Notes under the pieces: model-generated
The model's database searches: none
What the model saw: only the letters and a program-made list of their open reading frames with translations
Told to the model about the DNA's origin: nothing
Shown here: in pieces, positions 1 to 5,333 of the stretch
Position numbering within the stretch: the first letter of the stretch is position 1
How the letters are laid out: each line of letters opens with the position of its first letter
Program-made: the position numbers and the translations under genes
Assembly (NCBI GenBank): GCA_018901625.1
Contig: JAHIEM010000024.1
Location: forward strand, 1-7,310
Length of the DNA: 7,310 nucleotides
Source of the DNA: Nanobdellota archaeon
Lineage (GTDB): Archaea; Nanobdellota; Nanobdellia; Pacearchaeales; GW2011-AR1
Direction of reading: 5' to 3'

Positions 1-1
1 A

Positions 2-11
2 AAATTTATTA
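2..11 (+). promoter_or_regulatory. TATA-like box upstream of the membrane protein gene
   Basis: The AT-rich string aaatttatta is centred about 27 nt before the ATG at 34. That is the distance at which an archaeal TATA box would place transcription start at or next to the start codon, implying a leaderless mRNA. The window edge hides the B-recognition element, so support rests on spacing and composition only. Confidence 0.45.
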
Positions 12-33
12 ACTAACATTACTCAAATCTTCT

Positions 34-603
34 ATGGAATTTTTGTCAAAAGAGGTATTGGGAATGACTGCTCAGGAGCTTATTATAAACAGTGTTATTG
101 CCATTGTTTTAGTTGTTATTGGAATTGTTATTGGAAAGATTATCAGCGGTGTTTTGAGGAAGATAATCGACAAAGCGAGAATCGAGAAGACTCCTGCTCA
201 TAACTTTTTTAATATGCTTACTGTGATAATCAAGTGGGGAGTTTATGTTCTGTTCCTGAATCTTGCAATATCTCAGCTTGATATCCCCCAGTTTACATAC
301 TGGATTTCTGAGATTTTGATAATTATTCCTGCGCTAGTTGGCGCGTTGCTGCTGATTATTGTGGGATTTGCAATTGCAATTTATCTCAAAAAGGCTATTG
401 AGGACAGCAAGGTAGAGAGTGCAAGGATGCTCAGCCAGATATTTTTCTTTTTCATAATATATGTTTCTATGATTTTTGCACTAAAAACTGCCCTGATTTC
501 TATGGACAGTGTTACAGTTAATATACTTGTGATAGTTCTCACAGGGATTATTGGCATGGCTATTGCATATAGAACAGTTAAACGCGAGAAATCTAGGAAG
601 TAA
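34..603 (+). CDS. Small polytopic membrane protein resembling MscS-type transmembrane helices
   Basis: This 189-residue protein is mostly hydrophobic. Likely membrane segments lie at about residues 16-39, 62-80, 92-117, 133-153 and 161-179. A basic stretch (about 42-53, with R42, K43, K47, R49, K52) and the basic tail (180-189) would face the cytoplasm. Paired helices with Gly/Ile-rich faces resemble the conserved TM-helix repeat found in, and beside, small-conductance mechanosensitive channels. The soluble beta domain and pore helix of a true MscS are absent, so channel activity cannot be claimed. The start at 34 is chosen because a TATA-like box lies about 27 nt upstream; an in-frame ATG at 64 is the alternative. 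The last 11 bp overlap the end of the convergent methyltransferase gene. No neighbour indicates a role. Membrane location is secure; the family match is an inference from sequence character. Confidence 0.75.
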   Translation: MEFLSKEVLGMTAQELIINSVIAIVLVVIGIVIGKIISGVLRKIIDKARIEKTPAHNFFNMLTVIIKWGVYVLFLNLAISQLDIPQFTYWISEILIIIPALVGALLLIIVGFAIAIYLKKAIEDSKVESARMLSQIFFFFIIYVSMIFALKTALISMDSVTVNILVIVLTGIIGMAIAYRTVKREKSRK

Positions 604-1132
604 TTTTATTTTTTGTTAAGAGCCAGATTTCTAATTTTTCAAAAAAAATTCTTTTTTCAGCGAGAATCTGTTTTTTAAAATATTTTTTTATGATTGAATT
701 TACCCTATTGTGGGGAGTGAGCGAGGAGACTAGCAAAATAATCTGGGAGTTTTCATTAAGATGAAACCTTGCTTGTTTTAAGAATTTAATTATTGTTTCA
801 TCCCCTACCCTGCCTCCGCTAGTGTCTTGTTTCCTATCATGCTTGTTTTCTGGGAGATATGGGGGGTTGAATATGATTATACCAAATTTTGATTTTATGT
901 TTGAGAAGAGGTCGGAATTTATCACTCTGATTCCCCTTGTTCTTGCGAATTTGATAGATTCTTTGTCTATATCTGCTGCCAGGATATTCTTAAACCCGAG
1001 ATTTTTTAGAGTGAGAGCTTGAATTCCAGAACCTGTGCCCATATCGAGAATCTTGATAGTTTTATCTTTGTTTTTAAGATTGTTCCTGAGAGTTTCTGAC
1101 ATAAGAAAAGAGTCTTCAGATGGGGAGTACAT
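593..1132 (-). CDS. HemK2/Mtq2-type class I SAM-dependent protein methyltransferase
   Basis: This 179-residue Rossmann-fold methyltransferase has the family landmarks in order. The N-terminal MYSPSEDSFLM matches the P-x-E-D-S/T-F-L opening of the HemK2 group. SAM-binding motif I is LDMGTGSG (29-36), the acidic residues after strand 2 are D54 and D56, and the catalytic NPPY is at 89-92. A GGRVGDE element (106-112) resembles the GG-x-x-G-x-E of Mtq2/HemK2. NPPY with this opening points to N5-methylation of a glutamine. In eukaryotes and characterised archaea this group methylates the GGQ motif of the class I release factor with Trm112 as partner; that substrate is inferred here. The length fits the short HemK2 form rather than bacterial PrmC, which carries an extra N-terminal domain. 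It is the last gene of the operon, starting 1 nt after the preceding stop with no clear Shine-Dalgarno, so translational coupling is likely. Its end overlaps the convergent gene by 11 bp. Confidence 0.85.
   Translation of the reverse strand: MYSPSEDSFLMSETLRNNLKNKDKTIKILDMGTGSGIQALTLKNLGFKNILAADIDKESIKFARTRGIRVINSDLFSNIKSKFGIIIFNPPYLPENKHDRKQDTSGGRVGDETIIKFLKQARFHLNENSQIILLVSSLTPHNRVNSIIKKYFKKQILAEKRIFFEKLEIWLLTKNKITS
604..614 (+). terminator. T-rich tract after the membrane protein gene
   Basis: The stretch ttttatttttt follows the stop codon directly, and more T-runs follow up to about 690. Archaeal RNA polymerase terminates on T-tracts without needing a hairpin, so this is a plausible terminator. 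It lies inside the 3' end of the opposing methyltransferase gene, where the same bases encode Lys/Asn codons, so the T content may be partly coincidental. Confidence 0.4.
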
Positions 1133-1133
1133 T

Positions 1134-1736
1134 TTAGAATTCTAAACCAATGCTTGCGAGAAGTTCAAGGATTTTTTCGCGGGCAAACACTAGAGTGAAG
1201 AGAACTCCTAGAAGGAAGATTAGAATGACTACCAGGAGAATTACCAGTCCGAACCCCTTCTTTTTTGGCTTAACTTTGACAGATACTGCTTGACTAGCAT
1301 TCATATTATTAGTTTGGGGGAAGATTGGTGTGGGGGTTGGGGGGTTTTGCTGGATATTTCTTTGATTCTGGATGGCTTGGGGCTGAGGCTCTGACTGGGG
1401 ATAGTACTGGGGTGATTGTGGCTTGAGGGGATATTGAGGTTGTTGAGTATTCATTGGTTTGTTTACATATTGAGGTTGTTGAGTATTTTGGATTTTGGGG
1501 TTTGCTTGAGTTGCCTGGACAGGTCTGAAAACAGGGGTTTGAGAAGGTTGACTAGGCTGAGTTTGGATTACTGGCTGGGAAGAGGTATTGAGAAATGAGC
1601 CACCAAAAGATTTTGCTGAGTCTATAACATCTTGTTTAGTGTAGCCTGCATTGATAAAGCTAGACATTGCTAGTTCTAGGGAGTATCCTCGTTCAAGAGC
1701 ATTTCTTAAACCCTCAGATATTTCTGGCTTTTCCAT
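1134..1736 (-). CDS. Single-pass membrane protein with UBA-like N-terminus and Pro/Gln-rich linker, function unknown
   Basis: I do not recognise a named family for this 200-residue protein. Residues 1-48 look like a small helical bundle; the pattern 'ERGYSLELAMSSFINAGYTK' followed by an amphipathic helix recalls UBA/CUE-type three-helix domains. Residues 49-150 form a low-complexity linker rich in Pro, Gln, Asn and Ser, containing NTQQPQY twice (84-90 and 96-102). A basic patch KPKKK (156-160) precedes one strongly hydrophobic helix (about 161-184), followed by a short amphipathic tail (185-200). The positive-inside rule puts the N-terminal domain and linker in the cytoplasm. The gene lies 4 nt after RNase J and 1 nt before the methyltransferase, so it is co-transcribed with both. 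A tether that brings a cytoplasmic partner to the membrane fits the architecture, but this is speculation. Confidence 0.8.
   Translation of the reverse strand: MEKPEISEGLRNALERGYSLELAMSSFINAGYTKQDVIDSAKSFGGSFLNTSSQPVIQTQPSQPSQTPVFRPVQATQANPKIQNTQQPQYVNKPMNTQQPQYPLKPQSPQYYPQSEPQPQAIQNQRNIQQNPPTPTPIFPQTNNMNASQAVSVKVKPKKKGFGLVILLVVILIFLLGVLFTLVFAREKILELLASIGLEF
1431..1487 (-). repeat. Two 21-bp direct repeats in the Pro/Gln linker, 36 bp apart
   Basis: Positions 1431-1451 and 1467-1487 are identical (atattgaggttgttgagtat plus t) with a 36-bp (12-codon) offset. On the coding strand each copy encodes NTQQPQY. Identity at the nucleotide level suggests a recent in-frame duplication, or slippage, lengthening the linker. 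Confidence 0.85.
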
Positions 1737-1740
1737 CTAG

Positions 1741-4455
1741 CTAGGTTATATCTATTTTATTTAAATCCTGGGAAATGTGGCAGTTCTTCCCTATTCTAAA
1801 ACCAAGTTCTGTTGCAAGTTCTGCGAGTGCAGAGAGTTTAGTTATATCCCCGTGGGCTGGAATTATATTTTCTGGATTTAACATTGTAATAAAATCTCTT
1901 AAGTCTTCTCTTCCAGCGTGGCCTGAATTATGGAGCATTATTCCCCCAAACCCCCCAATGAAGTTCTGTGCTCCGGGAACTTTAAAATCATAGACTTTTC
2001 CTGCATAGTCTGAAGTCTTAATGTCTACAATAGGATCAAACAATAACTCTCCATTAAGAATCTTGTTGGTAAATCCGCTAATTTTTGCAGATTGCTTTAA
2101 TAAAAGTTCTGGGCTGATGTGTTTCTTAACTTTCTGAGATTTCTGATTATAGAACTTGATGTCGTGCAAGTAAGTTCCCTTTTTTGCTTCTATCTCATCA
2201 AAATTTAGTTTTTCAACTGGCAAAGATTCTGGTGGAAGGTTTTGAATAGGATTCTTTCTTAAGCCCAGGTTAACATCAATCTGAACCTGAAACTTGCTGG
2301 AGAGATAGTCCTTGAGCTTAATTAATGATTGTTCTCCCTGCACCCTTATCACAAAAGCATGAGTCTCGGGAGTTATCATTTTATTTCCAGCAATCATTCT
2401 ATTAGCCCCTGTTTCTTCGTGGTCAAACTTTGCACAAATCCCCACCTGTGAAAAGAGATACAATAAGTCTGACGTAAGCTTCTTAGATGCGGTTTTTGCC
2501 CTGATTCTAAAATGCTTTTTTCCCTTATCAATACAACCATCACCGTTTAGATACGCTCCGATAAAATTGAGCTTGAATTCGTCTGATGCAGAAAAGACAA
2601 AATCAGGAATTTTTTTTGTTTTTGCGTTATTTCCAAACCACTGCTTGAATATTCTTCCAAGAGTTTCTGCCCCAAAACAGATTTCGCATGCATTGTTCCT
2701 GTAAGAAATGTTAATATTTGAAGGAAGAACTTTTTTTATGGAATCTTTTATGTCTTCCAGCAGTTCTGTTTCATTTTTGTTTATGACTAATGACAGATGG
2801 CGGGGGGCAGAGCCCTCTGCAAGATAGTACCCTAAAAGCCTTGCAAATTCATTTGATAATTTAATTTTTACTGGGCAGATTGGGACATTATTGTAGCATA
2901 GACTTCCGCTATTTGTTGAATAGTTATTACTAGTTAGACTAGAATACTGAGTCATATCAACTTCATCCAATCGGCTATGCCATGAGAATCTTTTAGGAAT
3001 TGCGAGGTAGTCTCCAACTTTCAATTTATCTCCAATCTCTGAGACTACTCCTCCTTTTTCTAGCTTGAATACACTATGCCCGGAGGTTATTGACACTTTT
3101 CTTCCTGATTTTGTATGTATGTCAAATATCTTTCCATCATAATCGTGTTCTACTAATTCTGCATCAAACCATTTAATTTTTAGATTAGAGTCAAACGCTG
3201 GAACTTTCAGCCCTTTTTTCTCATTTTCCTGTATTTTTCCTATTTCTTTAATTCTCATCCCATTGCTCCCGTTTATTACAACTTCTGTACTTGGAGTGAC
3301 TGAAACGTGGACATCATTGAAAATTCTAACTCCCTTATGCTTCAATCTTTTATCAACCTGGCTCTTATTGGCAATATTTATCTCGCTCGGAATTGTTTTT
3401 GAGGAAAAGATTACGTGGTCGCGGGGGGAAAGGTGAAATGGAAGATCGTCTCTGGACATTCTGTCTAGAATTGAGCCAGGTTCTCCCTGGTGTCCTGTGC
3501 AGACTATTAGGTATTTTTGCTTGTTTGCATTTGCTTTTTTCAATTCTGCTTCTACCTGTCTTTTATAGCTTAGTATTGTTACTGATTTCTCAAAGGGGCA
3601 GAGTTTTATTTCTTTTGCAGCAGAAACATACTTAGAGAGAGATCTTCCTGCAAAGATTATCTTCCTGTTAAGCTGTTTTCCAAAATCAACTATGCTTTTT
3701 AGTCTTGCAATATGGGAAGAGAAGGTAGTGATTATCATTCCTGCGTTCTTATTATCTGTTGTCAGCATGACATCTTCGAGAAGACTTCTTGCTACCTTTT
3801 CACTCGGGGTTTTTCTTTCTTCTGCAGCATACAGGCTTTCAACTATCATCACCTTTACACCTTTTTTGCTGATTTCTCTTAGCTTGTCATAGTTTGGTTT
3901 TAATCCGAGCTGGGGAGAGTCATCAAACTTAAAATCATTTGCATATAACACGATTCCTTCTCGAGTGTGGAGAGCTATTAGAGATGCCTGCAATGTTGAG
4001 TGAGTGATATTTATGAATTCAACCAGGTAATCTCCTGATTTTCCCTTAATAGTGTAAGAGGAATTTGGAGTGATTGGTTTTACTTTATTGTAAAGCTGCC
4101 TGTCTTCATCATCAAGAAGGCGGGTTAGGACTGCAACTGTGAAAGGGGTTGCGAGAATACTTGCATTATATCTGTTTGATATATACGGGACAGCGCCAAC
4201 ATGGTCCAGGTGGGCATGAGAAATTAGAATTGCTCTAACTTTATTCCTGATTCCTAACTTGTCAAGAATTAAATCATCTGGAACTGCTCCAATAGAGCGT
4301 AGCTTCTTCTCGTGCATCAAATCCTCGCGCTCTTCAAGTTCGACAATTGGGGGGAGATGCAAGCCCATATCGAAGATGAAAGCATCTTCTCCTGTTTCTA
4401 CAACAGTCATATTCTTGCCTACTTCACTATATCCTCCAATGGTATAAATTTTCAT
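1741..4455 (-). CDS. rnj: Archaeal RNase J (metallo-beta-lactamase/beta-CASP ribonuclease) precursor containing an intein
   Basis: The 904-residue precursor is an RNase J interrupted by a 459-residue intein (residues 385-843). Removing it gives a 445-residue enzyme, the usual archaeal size without the extra bacterial C-terminal domain. Zinc-site motifs are visible: HAHLDH at 80-85 (motif 2), H152 (motif 3) and D174 in NDFKFD (motif 4). Beta-CASP motif A is E206 in VESLYA, and CTGHQGEPGS at 319-328 is typical of RNase J. Motif B is H846 in SGHAGRE and motif C is H868 in PAHGD, both after the intein. Euryarchaeal RNase J is a 5'-to-3' exoribonuclease in mRNA turnover; that role is inferred from the family. 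The ATG at 4455 is supported by TIGGYSEVGKN at the N-terminus, typical of the family, and by a GAGGTTG Shine-Dalgarno 8 nt upstream. It is the first gene of a three-gene operon. Confidence 0.93.
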   Translation of the reverse strand: MKIYTIGGYSEVGKNMTVVETGEDAFIFDMGLHLPPIVELEEREDLMHEKKLRSIGAVPDDLILDKLGIRNKVRAILISHAHLDHVGAVPYISNRYNASILATPFTVAVLTRLLDDEDRQLYNKVKPITPNSSYTIKGKSGDYLVEFINITHSTLQASLIALHTREGIVLYANDFKFDDSPQLGLKPNYDKLREISKKGVKVMIVESLYAAEERKTPSEKVARSLLEDVMLTTDNKNAGMIITTFSSHIARLKSIVDFGKQLNRKIIFAGRSLSKYVSAAKEIKLCPFEKSVTILSYKRQVEAELKKANANKQKYLIVCTGHQGEPGSILDRMSRDDLPFHLSPRDHVIFSSKTIPSEINIANKSQVDKRLKHKGVRIFNDVHVSVTPSTEVVINGSNGMRIKEIGKIQENEKKGLKVPAFDSNLKIKWFDAELVEHDYDGKIFDIHTKSGRKVSITSGHSVFKLEKGGVVSEIGDKLKVGDYLAIPKRFSWHSRLDEVDMTQYSSLTSNNYSTNSGSLCYNNVPICPVKIKLSNEFARLLGYYLAEGSAPRHLSLVINKNETELLEDIKDSIKKVLPSNINISYRNNACEICFGAETLGRIFKQWFGNNAKTKKIPDFVFSASDEFKLNFIGAYLNGDGCIDKGKKHFRIRAKTASKKLTSDLLYLFSQVGICAKFDHEETGANRMIAGNKMITPETHAFVIRVQGEQSLIKLKDYLSSKFQVQIDVNLGLRKNPIQNLPPESLPVEKLNFDEIEAKKGTYLHDIKFYNQKSQKVKKHISPELLLKQSAKISGFTNKILNGELLFDPIVDIKTSDYAGKVYDFKVPGAQNFIGGFGGIMLHNSGHAGREDLRDFITMLNPENIIPAHGDITKLSALAELATELGFRIGKNCHISQDLNKIDIT
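1927..3303 (-). mobile_element. Intein with LAGLIDADG homing endonuclease in RNase J
   Basis: The intein covers residues 385-843 of the precursor, from S385 to N843. Block A is SVTPSTEVVI with Ser as nucleophile 1. Block B is ITSGHSVF with the T-x-x-H pair T457/H460. Block F is VYDFKVPGAQNFIGG (821-835), with Gln830 where many inteins have His. Block G ends in H842-N843, followed by the +1 nucleophile S844. Joining DVHV (381-384) to SGHAGRE recreates the conserved RNase J motif, which fixes both junctions. The central region is a two-motif LAGLIDADG homing endonuclease: LLGYYLAEG (540-548, acidic E547) and FIGAYLNGDG (631-640, acidic D639), with KKIPDFVF between them (block D) and LLYLFSQVGICAKF after (block H). 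Both acidic residues are kept, and there is no stop or frameshift, so splicing and homing both look intact. Activity is inferred from the motifs. Confidence 0.95.
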
Positions 4456-4463
4456 TTGTTAAA

Positions 4464-4470
4464 CAACCTC
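4464..4470 (-). promoter_or_regulatory. Shine-Dalgarno site of the RNase J gene
   Basis: The minus strand reads GAGGTTG, ending 8 nt before the ATG at 4455. The GAGGT core pairs with the archaeal 16S 3' end. It supports the chosen start and a leadered mRNA, unlike the neighbouring genes that look leaderless. Confidence 0.6.
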
Positions 4471-4518
4471 TGGTTTTTCTGATTTTCTTCTTTTATGAAC
4501 TATCAAGATAATCATGGT

Positions 4519-4526
4519 TTTTATAT
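4519..4526 (-). promoter_or_regulatory. TATA box for the RNase J operon
   Basis: The minus strand reads atataaaa here, a good archaeal TATA element. Start of transcription about 25 nt downstream would fall near 4497, giving a leader of roughly 40 nt that includes the Shine-Dalgarno. A weaker candidate, cataaaag at about 4489-4496, lies closer to the gene. Confidence 0.55.
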
Positions 4527-4556
4527 GTTATTATCCCCAGGCATACCTGCGAGTAT

Positions 4557-4584
4557 AATAAAAAAATAGAAAAATAAAAATAAA
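4557..4584 (-). terminator. T-rich terminator region after the zinc-ribbon gene
   Basis: On the minus strand this is a 28-nt run almost entirely of T with a few A and one C, beginning about 33 nt after the stop codon of the zinc-ribbon gene. Such hairpin-free T-tracts are typical archaeal terminators. It lies upstream of the RNase J TATA box, separating the two transcription units. Confidence 0.55.
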
Positions 4585-4617
4585 CACTATAATCAATCCT
4601 GAGTAAATTTCTTAGTT

Positions 4618-4893
4618 TTACTCTGCTGATTCTTCTTTAGATTCTTCCTCAGACTCTTCTGGCTGTTCTGATTCTTCTTTAGATTCTTCCTCAGAACTCT
4701 CAGATTTGTCTCTTGGCGTTATTCCTTTCTTCTTCATGAAGCACTCCCTGCAATAAACAGGCGTGCCTTCTCTTGGCTTGAAAGGAACTTCATCTTCTTT
4801 TCCGCACTCGCTGCACTTGATCTTTGTCATTTCGCGCGGACCAAAGTTTCTTCTGAATCCCCCTCTGCGGAAGCCTCCTTCACCAAAACCCAT
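4618..4893 (-). CDS. CxxC-x17-CxxC zinc-ribbon protein with RG-rich head and acidic repeat tail
   Basis: This 91-residue protein has three parts. Residues 1-20 are Gly/Arg/Phe-rich (GGFRRGGFRR), resembling RGG-type RNA-binding segments. Residues 24-54 hold four cysteines, C27/C30 and C48/C51, separated by exactly 17 residues, with the PVYCRECF ending typical of the CxxC-x17-CxxC zinc-binding domain common in DPANN archaea and CPR bacteria. Residues 63-91 are a Ser/Glu/Lys tail containing SEEESKEES twice (67-75 and 81-89). Zinc binding is a strong inference from the cysteine spacing. A nucleic-acid role is suggested by the basic head but not shown. The protein is probably cytoplasmic, with no signal or membrane segment. 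A TATA box 25 nt before the ATG implies a leaderless transcript. It is transcribed in the same direction as RNase J, but a T-rich stretch and a second promoter separate the two units. Confidence 0.85.
   Translation of the reverse strand: MGFGEGGFRRGGFRRNFGPREMTKIKCSECGKEDEVPFKPREGTPVYCRECFMKKKGITPRDKSESSEEESKEESEQPEESEEESKEESAE
4626..4695 (-). repeat. Two 28-bp perfect direct repeats in the acidic tail, 42 bp apart
   Basis: Positions 4626-4653 and 4668-4695 are identical, with an offset of 42 bp (14 codons). They encode the SEEESKEES units of the acidic tail. Perfect nucleotide identity and an in-frame period point to recent slippage or unequal recombination that changes tail length. Confidence 0.9.
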
Positions 4894-4913
4894 CTTAAAT
4901 TTTCTCCTATGTG

Positions 4914-4922
4914 TTATTTATT
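4914..4922 (-). promoter_or_regulatory. TATA box for the zinc-ribbon gene
   Basis: The minus strand reads aataaataa, centred 25 nt before the ATG at 4893. This spacing predicts transcription starting at the start codon. An AGGAG sequence lies between the box and the ATG (about 4903-4907), rather far for a Shine-Dalgarno, so a leaderless mRNA is the better reading. Confidence 0.5.
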
Positions 4923-4977
4923 AGTTATAAGAACTTGTTAAACAACTCATTCTTATCAAAAAGGCAGAAAAAAAGAA

Positions 4978-4985
4978 TTTATAAA
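4978..4985 (+). promoter_or_regulatory. TATA box for the Cys-rich protein/subtilase operon
   Basis: tttataaa is a close match to the archaeal TATA consensus, preceded by a purine-rich run (aaaaaaaagaa) that could serve as the B-recognition element. Its centre is about 26 nt before the ATG at 5007, predicting a leaderless mRNA. It also argues against the upstream GTG at 4911 as the true start. Confidence 0.65.
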
Positions 4986-5006
4986 TGTTTGTATGCTGGT
5001 TCTTAC

Positions 5007-5333
5007 ATGAAAAAAGGAGTGATTTTGAAGGTTTTAGCTATTGCAATTATCCTTGGGCTTATTGCTTTATTTACTGGTTTTAATATGTCAATTTTCAAGA
5101 AGTTTAAACTTCCTGATTTGAACAAGGAATGTTATAAAGATAGTGATTGCGTGAAAGTCCAGACTACGTGCTGTTCTTGTTCTAGTGGTGGGGAAGATAA
5201 GTGTGTTTCTAAGACTGAAGCCGCGAGCTATGAGGATGAATTGAAGAACTGCTCTGCGGATAATTTCTGCGCGCAAGTTTATAACTGCAATATCTCTGAA
5301 TGTAAATGCAAAGAGGGAAGATGCGCAGGGTAA
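5007..5333 (+). CDS. Membrane-anchored protein with twelve cysteines, function unknown
   Basis: This 108-residue protein has a short basic N-terminus (KK), one hydrophobic helix at about residues 5-25, and an extracytoplasmic domain with twelve cysteines (42, 48, 55, 56, 58, 66, 82, 88, 94, 99, 101, 106). The opening ECYKDSDCVKV and the closing CNISECKCKEGRC recall small disulfide-rich domains such as the eight-cysteine-cluster and WAP-like folds seen in archaeal surface proteins, but I cannot assign a family. The even cysteine number suits six disulfides outside the membrane. The start at 5007 is preferred because the TATA box lies 26 nt upstream; extending to the GTG at 4911 would add 32 residues that put a charged segment before the helix and would overlap the promoter. 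Its last 13 nt overlap the start of the subtilase gene in another frame, so the two are co-translated and may act together at the cell surface. Confidence 0.75.
   Translation: MKKGVILKVLAIAIILGLIALFTGFNMSIFKKFKLPDLNKECYKDSDCVKVQTTCCSCSSGGEDKCVSKTEAASYEDELKNCSADNFCAQVYNCNISECKCKEGRCAG

Noticed and set aside
822..1022. Plus-strand open frame of 66 codons inside the methyltransferase gene
   Set aside because: It is antisense to a well-supported gene with catalytic motifs, and has no promoter or ribosome site of its own.
3393..3892. Plus-strand open frames opposite the RNase J gene (3393-3635 and 3692-3892), with similar ones at 1416-1598, 1775-1993 and 4259-4447
   Set aside because: All are shadows of strongly supported minus-strand coding sequence. 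Their leucine/serine-rich products reflect the complementary codons.
1741..4455. RNase J-endonuclease fusion enzyme rather than an intein
   Set aside because: Splicing blocks A, B, F and G are all present, and removal of residues 385-843 restores an uninterrupted, standard-length RNase J, which a domain fusion would not predict.
4538..4549. Possible small hairpin or operator (CAGG-cata-CCTG) upstream of the RNase J promoter
   Set aside because: The arms are only 4 bp and the imperfect centre is as expected by chance; there is no second copy and no known site of this form.
4911..5006. Extension of the Cys-rich protein upstream to the GTG at 4911
   Set aside because: The added 32 residues are charged and precede an otherwise normal N-terminal membrane anchor, and the extension runs across a good TATA box (4978-4985) placed correctly for the ATG at 5007.
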